From assembly GCA_025529335.1 (NCBI GenBank), contig JAMYHX010000111.1:36338-100337 (forward strand): a stretch of 64,000 nucleotides of DNA. Direction: 5' to 3'. The translations under genes were made by a program, and so were the position numbers. Under the pieces are notes generated by a model, which searched no databases, was not told the DNA's origin, and saw nothing but the letters and a program-made list of their open reading frames with translations. Below are positions 1 to 11,838 of the stretch, piece by piece (position 1 is the stretch's first letter; each line of letters begins with the position of its first letter). The DNA is from Rhizopus sp. PT2906. Its lineage: Eukaryota; Mucoromycota; Mucoromycetes; Mucorales; Rhizopodaceae.

Positions 1-3000
1 TGACCTTTCATATTCGGTAATTTTTAATGAGTCCCATCATTGGTACTCTCTCGTCAAATCCTTTGTATCTCACATCTTTACCCCTACTGATATTTACACT
101 GTCAACCTCTTGTGGTCAATGATAGACGGTTGTTAATTCTACAAGTCATAAGCACCAGATATCATCAAAAGAATGACTGTATGCTGTGATATCTTTATTA
201 TTACAAATAAGTGAAGGCAAATATAGGCTTGGCGTCATGTTATTGATGAAATTTAGTGATCAGTTTGCTTGCTGAATGAAAATATTCCTATTGTTCAAAG
301 CTTAAAAAAGCAAGGAAAGTTTTAGTCTGGGTACCAAGAATCAAATGTTTTTTGTTGGTGATACCGTGTTTTTAAGATTATTAATCTAAATCTGTGTAAA
401 TTACCTTAATAAGGGAACATTCAACTCTCACGACCTTCAACTATACCCAAGATTGAGTGTTTTAGCTATAGAATATTCTCTCGCTGCATAATGTCATTTT
501 GAGATAAAATGGTTCAATCCTTCGGAATAGTTTAAAGTTGTACAAAGAAAAAGAGAGAAAACAATAATAGATACATGAAAGATATTATATGTGTTACTTT
601 ATACGCTTTATATGCTCAAAAGAGAGTGTAATAAAAATGAATACTACAGTTATCAAATAAAAGGTCATGCGCTGATATATTAGCTGAGTATGTGTGATGA
701 CTTGAATTACGATGACTATCAGCTTTACAGACACATGATTAAAGAAAAAGAGAAAGTATCCTGTCACTTTGTGAATCCTTACCTCGTACCTGTACTCTGT
801 ACCATTTTGGGATCGATAGACCTTCTTCTTGATTTATGCTGATTTAGACTATATACATTGCACTTAAAATAAGTAAAACTACTTTATATCGCCATCTCCC
901 TTATAGTGAATTTGTCAGTGTTAGACTTGATGGTGTAGTAGGAAGAGAAGTAATGATTATTTAGAGATGATTCCTTAATATCAATTACCCCAGCATGTGT
1001 CTCAGTCTCAAATGGAAAGGATATCATGTTTATATTTAATGGTCAATCTACTATTTAACTGCATTAGATATGATTAGATATTATTTATTTTAAAAACAGA
1101 AAGATAAAAGGATCACAGCAAAGAAAAGTGGATGTTCTTGCCTTGCGATGCTTTGAGTTGATACAAACATCTGTACTATTTAGTAAAGACCTTACGTACT
1201 TATACCGAGGCTGACATTCGGTATTATACAAATGGCAAACTTACTTCAATCCCCAAGAGCACAGATTGTCTTTGGTACATCAAAAGATAATATTTTCGTC
1301 ATAGTGGTAACATCAGGGAAAGATTCTTCAGCCAAATATACAACAGTGTTATACCCAACAGCTTGTATGGTGATTGTCTTCTTGTTTTCTTTCCTTAGTA
1401 CCAGGTCACGGGAAAGCGTAGTCTGTCTTATTAAATCAGCAAACGCCAACTCTAACAGGGTTTTGTAAACATAAGCTCAGTTATTTACGTTGTCCCTTTT
1501 GTTCCTCTAATTTGTATAAACATTCATGCACTTTATTCAATAACTTTTAGTCAATTAGTAGACAATGTTATTATTGCCCTTAGTTTATTCCCATTATCTC
1601 GCTCTTACCTCGTACAGTCAGACCCCGATTCTGGAATACCCTATTCTGGATTAATCACGATTCTGGAATACGATTTTATAAGAATAAGATATATGACTGT
1701 TTATTTCAGTATGCTTTGTCGAAATATGAATTCTACTCTGGAATAACATCGATTTTGGAATGCTACTCCTGCCCATCGAGGATTATGACAGAATCGAAGT
1801 TCTACTGCACTATGCTCACCTTTTTAACACGTTATTTGATTGTCAACAAACCTATCCCTTTATTCAATTGTGAATCCTTTTACGACTATGCCCATTCTTC
1901 TTCAATATGATCAACTAATATTTCAATTGCATGCTCTTTATTATGAATAAGCTATACTTTTATGAAACAATGTATATAGCATTGTTGCATCAATAAATAA
2001 TCATGTAGAGAGGAGTCAGGATATGCTATTAGGCACAAAAAAAGTCAAATTTAGTCATTCGCTTAAAACGTCGTGTTAGTATTTGCCCTTACTCATCACA
2101 AATAACGAAGCTCTTAAGCCTGCGACAGAACGACAACGCGCAAAAACGAATGTAGCGAATTGGAAGCAGCTAATATTATTAAAATAATTGCGATTATTTG
2201 TCACTTAATTGATAGATGCATGTAAAGTAGAGTGTACATTCTACTGTGCGATTATACTCGAGTTATTATAATGATTCATATCAAACATGTCAAAGGTCGA
2301 ATCATTTTTTATAAAATAAAAATACTGTGCTTGTAAGCCTTGAGCTACTTTTATGAATCAATTTAATTTGAATGGAAGCATACATGTTGGATAAAGCCTA
2401 TGAACTGGATATACAATATATTTTTTGTATACTTTAATGACATGCAAAAAATAACCAATTAATGATGTGCCAAGAATCTGAAAAGCAAGCCAATTTGGAT
2501 ATCGTCAGCATAAGCAATCTTATAAGATGCCAAGTTTGAATCACCCAAAAAGTCAAATGTGCTTGCTTCTTTTATAAATTTCGAATCATATCCAAAGATG
2601 TCTTATCGCTTATCCAATAAAAGATCAGTACAAGGTAACACAAAGAAAAGCGTCAAAATATAGTAAATTGTTGTGCTGACATAAAAATATGTACTACGTT
2701 ACTCAAAAATGTCTTACAAGACCATGGCTTTCCTCCTTTATCTTTTAAGGCGTATACTTTTTGATTTCGTGAGAAAGTTTAGGGCAAAAAATTCCCTATT
2801 TTGTTTATCCTTCGGTTGTGTGAGAGTATCCATGTATATGGAATCATGGCCCTTTCAATTGTCATTTCTAAGGGATTTATCACTATAGTAACTGATTCAT
2901 TCACCGAGATCAATAAATTAAAAAATAGATTCCATCTCTTACTCTTTTTTGTTCTTGTTTCTCATTTTGGATTGTATTCGGTCAAAAAAGGGAAGCTAAC

Positions 3001-3826
3001 CAAATTTAATCACAAGAGACTATAGACAAAAAGAGTAGTGTTTATAAAAAAATGGTACGTTCTTAGAACCCATCACAATAGACTGAGTTGTACACTCTTT
3101 TTCTATAGAGTCGCACTATATCTCTCTCTCTCTTGTTTATTAACATTTTGTTTATTTACAAGCTTAAAAAGTATGCCTCTCTTGGATACTTTTAGAAAGA
3201 ATTTCCGTTTATAAAACAACAGGGAATAAATAAAATACAAAAAGGGTCGTTCATGTGACCAATGAAAAAAGTAAACCCTTATCTCTTTTGGCGAAAGATC
3301 TGCGGGAGAAGGAAAGATAAGGTTTTAAACACACAATTTCATTGGACAAATCCGTATTTCCGCCCCCTCGCACGGCTTCAAGCACAAACAACAGCGGCCA
3401 GTAAGAAAAGCCGATCTTAACGTGAGAAACATGTTGCAATAGCCTGAGTTTGTATCGTAAAATCTTGACATGTGGACAAGCGAAAAAATATTCCTTTTTT
3501 GGGAAATAAGGTAACTCCAAACAAAATGTTGCCCTTGAATACAAAAAAATTTTTGCGCTTCTTTTCAGCTTAAAAAGTTAAACAATGGACCCTTTTCTTA
3601 AAAAAGGAGTGAAACAATACAAGATTTAATAAAAATTGTCATGGAAACTTGATTACTTAATAGAGCTTATCTTGTTATTATGCTTGTCAGTCAACAAGGC
3701 ATCATTCGTTGTTCAATGGTCATTTACGCTTGAGTAACCATCGGAAAATGAACCCAGGGCCATACTATTTAAACAATAAGTTGTCTTTTTTTCTTCTTCT
3801 TTCCTTTTTTTTTTTCGAACTTTTTG
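1..3826. other. Intergenic, no supportable gene
   Basis: AT-rich DNA. Only short, mutually overlapping ORFs (below about 100 codons) occur on either strand, none with a recognisable domain or a splice partner that lengthens it. A cluster of ATTCTGGAATA-like motifs at 1627-1763 is the only internal pattern I can point to. The last 40 bases before the PTR2 start are strongly pyrimidine-rich. Confidence 0.6.
3766..3773 (+). promoter_or_regulatory. TATA-like element of PTR2
   Basis: TATTTAAA lies about 54 bases before the PTR2 start codon and is followed by a long T/C-rich leader running up to the ATG. Spacing and composition fit a core promoter plus a short 5' UTR. It is a sequence match only. 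Confidence 0.3.
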
Positions 3827-5569
3827 ATGTCTGAAAAATTAGAGCAGGACAGAGTCCCGAGCCCAGTTGAATACGAGGCTGATTACCACGCAGACGACAA
3901 CCATGGACCAGAGCCAACCGAAGAAGATTGGCAAACTTGTCGTGAAGTTGCCGACAAAGTTCCTATTTCTGCTTACCTTGTTATTGTCATTGAGTTCTGT
4001 GAACGTTTCACTTACTACGGTCTTTCCGGACCTTTCCAGAACTACATTCAAAACCCTGCTCCTCCATCTTGTATGTAATGATAAATCATTCAATAGAATT
4101 ATCCAATTAACTCATTTATCATAGATCCCGCCGAAACAGCTGGTGCCTTAGGCCGTGGACAACAAACAGCTACTGCTTTAAACACCTTTTTCCAATTTTG
4201 GGGTTATATTACTCCCATTATTGGCGCCATCGTCGCTGATCAATACCTCGGCAAGTACCGTACCATCCTTCTCTTTGCCAGCTTTTACCTCATTGGTCTT
4301 GTTATTTTGACTGCTACTGCTTCTCCTGTCGCTATCGCCAATGGCGCTGCTTTCCCCGGTTTTATTGTTGGTATTATCATCGTCGGTCTGGGTACTGGTG
4401 GTATCAAATCAAACGTTTCTCCTCTTGTTGCCGAACAGTACCAAAGCAAGGTTCCCTATGTGAAGACTACCGAGAAGGGTGAACGTGTCATTGTCACTCC
4501 TCAAGCCACCTATCAAAAGATCTTCAACATGTTCTATTGGGGTATCAACGTTGGTTCTCTTTCTGCTATTGCCACAACTGAAATCGAAAAGAACGTTGGT
4601 TTCTGGGCCGCTTACCTCTTGCCTACCTTGATGTTTGTTATTGGTATCATTGCTGTTGTCTTGGGTCGCAAGAGATATATCCAAACCCCTCCTCGTGGAT
4701 CCATCTTTATCGAAGCTGGTAAACTCTTCTACTACAGCCTCAAGGTCAAGGGCGGTTTGGAAGCTTGTAAGCCCTCAAATCTCTCTATTGATCACCCTGA
4801 TTTGGCCGCAACTGCCACCTGGGATGACATCTTTGTTGATGAATTGAGACGTGCCCTTCGCGCCTGTGTTGTCTTTTGTTGGTATCCTATCTACTGGCTT
4901 TGCTATAACCAAATGACCAGTAACCTTGTTTCTCAAGCAAACACTATGTGGACTGGTCAAGTCCCTCCTGATATTTTACAAAACATTGATCCTCTTGTCT
5001 TGATTATTGTCATTCCCATCATGGATCGCCTTATCTATCCTGGTCTTCGTCGTATTGGTTTTCCCATGCGTCCTATCCTCCGTATCACGCTCGGTTTCAT
5101 TTTTGCCGCTGTTGGCATGGGTTACACTGCTGGTATTCAAGCCAAGATTTACTCTGCAGCAGATGCTGGTCAACCTCCTATCAGTGTTGCCTACCAGATC
5201 CCCTCTTATGTATTCATTGCTTTCTCTGAAATCTTTGCCTCCATTACCGGTCTTGAATATGCTTACAAGAAGGCTCCTCAATCTATGAAGTCTATTGTTA
5301 TGGCCATCTTCTTGTTCACCAACTGTTTTGCTGCCATTCTCGGTTTCGCTCTCGTCCCTGTTGACGTTGATCCCAAGTTGACTTGGATGTACACTGGTAT
5401 TGCCTGTGCCTCTGGCGTCTGTGCTGTTCTTGTCTACGTTTTCCACCACAAGAATGACGACAATGATGTTGCTGATGATGCAATTGGTATTCGTTCCAAC
5501 AGACAAGTTGATGAATACAACCGAAAGCAAGCTACTATTGAATACGAAGCTGAAAAGGGTGAAATCTAA
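3827..5569 (+). CDS. PTR2: Peptide transporter, POT/PTR2 family
   Basis: Two exons, 3827-4070 and 4125-5569, joined by a 54-bp GT-AG intron; 562 aa, close to the usual 580-600 aa of fungal PTR2 proteins. Proton-coupled uptake of di- and tripeptides at the plasma membrane is the known family role. Diagnostic motifs: ERFTYYG (residues 59-65) in the first membrane helix, GTGGIKSNVSPLVAEQY near residue 171 (PTR2 signature 1) and FNMFYWGINVGSL near residue 215 (signature 2). Many hydrophobic segments follow, and the C-terminal tail is charged and cytosolic. The start is the second codon of an in-frame TTG-ATG pair and follows a pyrimidine-rich leader. The intron cuts the Tyr codon just after the first helix. 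Specificity within the POT family cannot be read from sequence, but family membership is secure. Confidence 0.96.
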
Positions 5570-7374
5570 TAATGCCCTCTTAAAATCACTATTACTAGCA
5601 TACACACATATATAACAACTTATTAATTAAATCACATGCGCACGCGCAATCACTATATAACATCTATCTTCTTTTTTTATATAAACTAAAATTCAAAAAC
5701 ATAGCAGCAGGGTCTGTCATTATTATCTTATTTAATAAAACCATTGTTTTAATGGAATATTCCCCCATACAAAATATGCTTACAGACTTCCCTTATAACT
5801 TATATGTGATACTAATCTTATTACCTTTGCTACAGCCGTAAAATCATGCGGGGTGCATATGTGCTCACTTTTGTTACTTTCACATGTAAACATAGATCAC
5901 TCTTTATTTTGATAGGTTTTATTTTATTTTACAAGCTTTAAACAGACTTTTTTTGTGCTATTAAATAACTGTGATTTATTTAACATGATGGACTCACAAG
6001 TGTTATGCCTCGGCAATAACATTCGTCGTAGGACAGCTGATACATTGGTTTCACTGTGTGTGTGTGTGTGGTGAAACAGAGAGGTAGTCAAAGTCATAAA
6101 CTGCACAGGACATACCCTATTTTATCTCCCGCATATCACAAGTGCATGAATACGACCTGATGGCATGTTTGTGCACAGATATGCCTCTCTGTCATTATGT
6201 ATATTGATAGTTACTCCTGCTGTTGTGCTTTTTCGCGTAATCAATGCAGTTTTAATAATATACTGCTAACTTGGATCAGAATTGTTAAATACAATGGATT
6301 AGTCACTTTTTATTTTTACAAAGAAAGTACAGGTTTATACTTTCAGAGTTAAGAGCCTCTCCTCTAGGAGCTGTTTTCTCTTCAATTCGCTCTTACTAGC
6401 AAACTCATCAAAGAAAAAAAAAAGGCGGGGCCATGTCAAGTACAATAGGTCATTCTTCCTTTTCTTGCTCTCTGTCAAAGCCCCTCTTGGAAATTTTTTG
6501 TCCTTGTTTTGGGTACGGCTGCTTCAATGTTTGCCAGACTGAAAGTTGTTCTATGCTTATATGAAAGGGCTGTTTCATTAATTAAATTGTAGCGAGCCAT
6601 ATAGCTCTAGCTTTTTTATGAGCCACTTCAAATGGAAGATTATGGAATTGTCCAACATTATTCACTGAACATTGCTACAAAAGTGGAGAGCTTGTGGTTA
6701 TTGAAATACAGACACGAAAGGCACTGTCAAAAATGAAACAGTAATAAAGCCGCAGCGGATGTGCAGAATGAATGTCGAGCAAGAAAACTTGAGACTAAAC
6801 AGAAAAATACTAACTACTTGGCTCCCTTTCTTTTGAACGATGGCTTTAGACACTTTTATACCAGTTGAAACTTTTTCTCTCAGGATTTTACTTGTTTGTG
6901 ATGAAAACTAGGTTTCTTTCTAATAGATTTAACTCAACATCAATTATCTTGCGTAGTAAAATTAAAAGAGTGTAACATTAGGCAAAAGATCGCTTTGACG
7001 TGCCGTTTGTATTATTAATTCTTGAGTGATTCGAAAGCAGTCCGCAGCCGTTAGTTTTGCTTTTCGGATAAAGTGTATATCAAATCCTCATTATTATTGG
7101 TAAAAGGAACAAAGATTTAGATCGATCTCATACAGGGCCAATTAATTCCTCTCGTTTCGGGATTATAGTCATCCCCGAAAGGAAGAATATTTTAAAGCTT
7201 TAATAGCTTACGTTATGTTTTTGCCTAAAATGGATGATAAAAGAAAAAATGCATACGTGAGCGGTTTACTTTGAGGGAAACAACGATTAGCACTAATTTT
7301 TTTAATATGTATATATAAGCTTGGCAATCGTTCATCTCTTCTCACTATAAACTTTTTCTTCTTTTTAAAAAACA
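5570..7374. other. Intergenic, PTR2 to alcohol dehydrogenase
   Basis: About 1.8 kb without a supportable gene. It holds a short (GT)n run near 6057-6070 and A/T homopolymers. Short ORFs on both strands show no domain. Confidence 0.55.
7310..7319 (+). promoter_or_regulatory. TATA box of alcohol dehydrogenase
   Basis: The sequence TATATATAAG sits about 60 bases before the start codon of the dehydrogenase gene, with a pyrimidine-rich leader between them. It is the best TATA match in the upstream region. Confidence 0.4.
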
Positions 7375-8476
7375 ATGTCTAATAACGATACACTTACTGG
7401 TTGGGCTTGTGCTGGCAAGGGCAAGCCACTTGAACAAATGCAATTCCCAATGAAGACTTGGGATGAGAATACTGTTGAGATGGATATCACTCACTGTGGT
7501 GTCTGTGGTAGCGATATTCACACTATTGGTACATATATAAATAATACGCTCTTAAGATCAGTGATTGACCCTGTTATTTACAGACTCTGGCTGGGGACCC
7601 ACTGACTATCCAGTTGTTGTTGGTCATGAAATTACTGGTGTTGTCACAAGAGTAGGAAAGAATGTGACAAGAGTCAAGGTCGGTGATCGTGCTGGTATGG
7701 GTGCTTTGTGTGGTGCATGCGGACAATGCCACCGTTGCAACCAAGGAGCTGAAAACACTTGTTTGAAAGGAGGAGTTGCTACCTATAACTCTCACTGGCC
7801 AACAGGTGAAAAGACTTTTGGTGGTTATGCTGACAAGTGGCGTGGTGATGAACTGTTGGTTTGCAAGATCCCTGATAATGTTTCCAACGAAAATGCTGCT
7901 AGTTTCTTGTGTGGAGGTGTAACAACCTATGCTCCTCTCAGACGATGGAAGGTCGGTCCTGGTTCTACCTTGGGTGTTTTGGGTATTGGTGGTCTTGGTC
8001 ACTTTGCAGTCATGTTTGGTAAAGCATTAGGTGCTAACGTGATTGCCTTGTCATCCAGCAACAGAAAGCGCGAAGATGCCATTAAACTCGGATGTGATGA
8101 CTATGTTGTCACAAGCAATGATGAAGAAATGGCAAAGTATGCAAATAAGTTGACACATATCATCTGTACTGGTGTAGGAGAAGACTTTAAGTGGGAAACT
8201 TACTTTAACCTCTTGCTTCCTGACGGTGTCTTTATTAATGTAAACGCTCCTGAATTCCAATACCCACCCGTTCCCATCTTCCCTCAACTCATGAAGCAAA
8301 TTGTTGTTACTGGCTCTTTAGTTGGAGGTACCAAAGATTTGGATGATATGCTCCAATTGATCTCCGAAAAGAATCTCAAGGCTTGGTACAAGAAATACCC
8401 AATGTCAGAAGTTAACAAGGCCATTGAAGACTTTAGAGCTGGATTGCCTAGATTTAGATTTGTATTGGAAAACTAA
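7375..8476 (+). CDS. Zinc-dependent alcohol dehydrogenase (CAD/ADH6-like)
   Basis: Exons 7375-7528 and 7584-8476 with a 55-bp intron; 348 aa, the normal length for the cinnamyl-alcohol-dehydrogenase branch of the medium-chain family. These enzymes use NADP(H) to interconvert aldehydes and alcohols in the cytosol. Catalytic-zinc ligands are in CGVCGSDIH (exon 1) and GHEITG, which begins the family signature GHExxGxxxxxGxxV. The four structural-zinc cysteines lie in CGACGQCHRC and the following ENTC. The dinucleotide fold is marked by GVLGIGGLGHFAVMFGKALG, the GxGGLGH form typical of the NADP-preferring CAD group. The intron interrupts the Asp codon after HTI and restores DSGWGPTDYP. Yeast ADH6/ADH7 are the closest characterised type; the actual substrate is unknown. 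Confidence 0.95.
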
Positions 8477-8756
8477 TGCAGTTGAATGCTTTTATTATAA
8501 TAAATGTCTCTGTAAATATCTGTCTCCGTTACTCACTAAAAAGATTTTCTTGGAATGCAAAGAAAATAATATTATGTACGATATTGTATGAATTAGTGTC
8601 ATACGATGTAATAACGCTCGTTTGCGCGGATGTAACATACAGTTGCTACAGACAGTATAAAAAAAAGTTCTTAATCTACTCTTTTTCACTCTTGTAAACA
8701 AGTAACCAAAAAAAAGGTAACGTACCCTCCCTCTATTTTTATATATCCTATACGTA

Positions 8757-10008
8757 ATGGGAAGCTGCTTCGCAAAGCCATGGCTCACTGAGTGTGCAAA
8801 TAAAAACAGAAACAGAGAGAAATACTTTAGTACAGCTATGTCAGAATCAAGACAAACACCGTGTATTAGCTGCTCAGAAGACATAACCATACCTACACAA
8901 AGAGAGTTTCATCAAATCGAGGCTTCAACTTATTGGTTGCCTAAGGATGACGAAGAACAGATGAGACTTACAGGCGTAAGATGCCATAGTAAATAACAGA
9001 CCCTATATATTTTCTAACTCTGGCATAGCAACATTTTGCGTTAAAGGAAATTTTTGGAGGGTAACATTGAATAAAAAGAAATGTATTCTGTGATACTTAC
9101 AATCTTACCATAGAAACGTGCTACAAAGCGCAACTGAAATTCTTGATCTTAAGCAAGGACTATCTATACTAGATGTAGGGTGTGGTTCAGGCGTATGGGT
9201 CATGGTAAGAAAAAAAGAGAACGGAACCAAAGCAGGGGTTACTGTGACTAACACCACCCAAAGGACATGATTAATGACTATCCAGACTGTAATTATGAAG
9301 GCTGCGATATGGTGAATATTGTTGCACAAAAGCCTACACCCAAACAATTTACGTTCAGGATTGCAAACGTACTAGAAGGACTGCCATATCCGGACAACAC
9401 TTTTGATCTTGTTCACCTAAGGCTACTTGTCTTGGCACTACGCTATGACGAATGGCCAGGTGTGATCAAAGAATTACTACGCGTTACTAAGCCAGGAGGT
9501 CTCATACAGATGATGGAACCAGACTATAGAGTAGCAGAGCATGACGACACCTTTTGTAAGGTAGTATCAGGGTGTAAGCACATTATGAAGCAAAGAGATG
9601 ATCGTGTCATTTATACATTTTTTCATAGTAATTACTATCTGTGAAGCAAAAGGTCAAAACCCTCGAATCGGCATTGAATTAGAAAGACTATTGAGAGAGG
9701 CTGGCAACACCAAGATTATAGAAACAAAGTCTGCATTTGTTGATACAAGTAAAGTATTTATAGCACCTATAAAAAGGTGAGAAGATAGCTTACTGACTAT
9801 TGTTTCTTTAGCCACTGGCAGCAGTGCGGCCAAGAAAATTGCTTGGAGTTGGATGGAAGGTGTAAAGGGGGTAATGAAGGTTGGTGCTCCAGTGTTGGGA
9901 CTCAAGGACGAGAAAGGCCAACAAAGGTTCCTAAAAGAATTTAAGCATTGCATGGAAACAAAGTGTGGATGTCTCCATATGGAAGCAGTTGTAGCCCAAA
10001 AACTATAG
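8757..10008 (+). CDS. SAM-dependent methyltransferase, putative N-myristoylated
   Basis: Six exons in phase: 8757-8975, 9029-9060 (32 nt), 9114-9204, 9264-9603, 9647-9776 and 9822-10008, giving 332 aa. Seen in sequence: the class I SAM-binding motif LDVGCGSGVW (residues 103-112), an acidic motif II position in EGCDMV, and the post-motif segment LLRVTKPGGLIQ, as in the Methyltransf_25/11 group. The N-terminus is MGSCFAK: Gly at position 2 and a small residue at position 6 fit an N-myristoylation signal, with Cys4 available for palmitoylation, so membrane attachment is inferred. The small second exon encodes QHFALKEIFGG, placed between LTG and NVLQ. The donor of intron 4 (9604) and the acceptor of intron 5 were chosen to keep phase; other acceptors a few codons away are possible. 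Substrate unknown. Confidence 0.85.
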
Positions 10009-10232
10009 TACAAAAACAATAAAGAAATTCTTCCTGGTGAATATGCAATCTTTATGAGTGGGAGATATGCGGGGTGTCTGTAAGATAATTGAATAAACAA
10101 CCGTCACAACAAGACACCCATTTTGATCATGAGTACGCTCCAATTGCAGTGAACAAAAAAAAAAACTCTTTTAAAAAGCGTCACTCAAAGTTGTAAAACA
10201 GAAAAGGGAAAATAAAAAATAGAGTGAACAGA

Positions 10233-11776
10233 ATGGAGAAAGACAAACCGCAAGTAAAAGTTTTCCCTGTTTATATTTTTTATTTTTATTTACTGACCTT
10301 TATTAAAAAAGTCTAGTGTAAACTCACCCACTTCTTCTACATCCTCAGTTAATGAAGAACAGATAATCACTGAACTCACTTTGGCTGGAATAAAAGTACT
10401 CATGGTCCGGAAGAAGGATCAGATTGTGTATAAATTACCAGACAATGTTCAAGCATCTTCTATAAGTGAAGAACAACGAAAAAGATTGATGGAAGAAATT
10501 CAATCTCTTCATGCCGCTACTATGCTTGCAGCAGCACAACAACAACAAGTAAATATGCCAATGGATAATAATAAACCAATTGCACCCAAGACAGATGCCC
10601 TTGTACTTAATACACCTCCACAACCTACACCAGCAGAAGCAGATGCCATCAAGGAGACTGCACGAAAGTTAAGAGAAGAGCTAGAACAACAGCAACAGCT
10701 GATGCTCTTACAGCAAAAGCTCCAACAACAAGGGATGAAACGAAGTGGTATGTATGAAGCCACCTCTCCACCTGATAGTAGCAAAGGTCCTCGGAAATAT
10801 ATCAAAACTGGGAAATATTCAAAAAAGAAGCAGCTGCAAGGGCTTTTACCTCAATCCCCTCAACATCAACAACAGCCTAATCTGTTTAATATCCAATCCA
10901 TAAGTGCAGATAACAGTAATAATAATAGTGCCACAACCTCTGCTGCATCAACACCTGTCGCCTCCACAACTGACGTCTCTACAAGTTCCTTTGGAGTCCC
11001 AACACCGCTTCAGACACAACCACAACAACCACCGCCACCACCACAACAACAACAACAACAACAGCCTGTTCAGCTTCAACAGACACAAAAACCCATTGCC
11101 GCGGCAAAACAGCAAGATATCAGAAAATTCCCTCAAACACTTCCTGATTCTATACTATCTAAACGTCTACCGGAAGAAGAGTTTCAACACCGTGAGATTA
11201 AGAGAAGGTAATGTCTTTATTGTTTGCTTGAAGGGAATAACTAAAATCTATCAGATTTCTCGACACTCTCTCAAAAGATCACGTGGCTGTAACTAATCCA
11301 GATTACAAAACGCCATTCAAATCTCTGGAGGACGCAATCAATCGATTGCTACCTTACCATATTTATCATTATCCCAAGGCGGATCTAGACGCAAATAAGA
11401 TATCGGTTGAACTTCAGGATAGTGCCATCTTGGATATATTTAAATGTCAATCCGACTTGTTTGAAAAGTATAAAAAGATGCAAGAAAAATTAGAAAAGGT
11501 AAAAAAAAAAAAAAAAAAAAGGCAAAGTCTTTAACATTCAATATTAATCAAACATAGAGTGACGAAACACTGTCTATGAAAATACTGATTGGCAGACAAG
11601 TCATGTCTGATCAACGTCAAAAATTAGCTGAAGAGCAAGCAAGAGTCTCTGCAGAACAAGCAGCTCAGGCCGCTTATCGTAAGGAACAACAGCGTCTTCA
11701 GAACGAAAAGGCACAACTGGCAGCACTCGTGGGTCAACAATTACCACCAGGATTTGATACCATGGGCATGTTTTAA
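10233..11776 (+). CDS. GLTSCR1 (BICRA)-domain protein
   Basis: Four exons in phase: 10233-10253 (MEKDKPQ), 10312-11207, 11255-11498 and 11558-11776, giving 459 aa. The N-terminal two thirds are low-complexity, rich in Gln, Pro, Ser and Asn. The conserved domain spans exons 2-4: RRFLDTLSKDHVAVTNPDYK followed by TPFKSLEDAINRLLPYH and a long C-terminal coiled segment (residues ~380-450). This is the arrangement of the 'conserved region of unknown function on GLTSCR protein' family, whose animal members BICRA/BICRAL are subunits of a SWI/SNF-class remodeller. A chromatin role in the nucleus is therefore inferred by family. The first exon is only seven codons; its ATG and the AAAAAG acceptor were picked because they keep the upstream Ser/Thr-rich frame open. 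The gene converges with the first CotH gene, 62 bases apart. Confidence 0.85.
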
Positions 11777-11838
11777 ACATTTGTAAATATTTTTTAATAA
11801 TAAAAAAAAAAGAAACCTCTATGATCACAATCTATGTA

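Noticed and set aside
4976..5605. 209-codon ORF on the minus strand inside PTR2
   Set aside because: It is antisense to a strongly supported transporter exon; its composition (Asn/Asp/Ser-rich) mirrors codon-biased coding on the other strand, and it has no domain.
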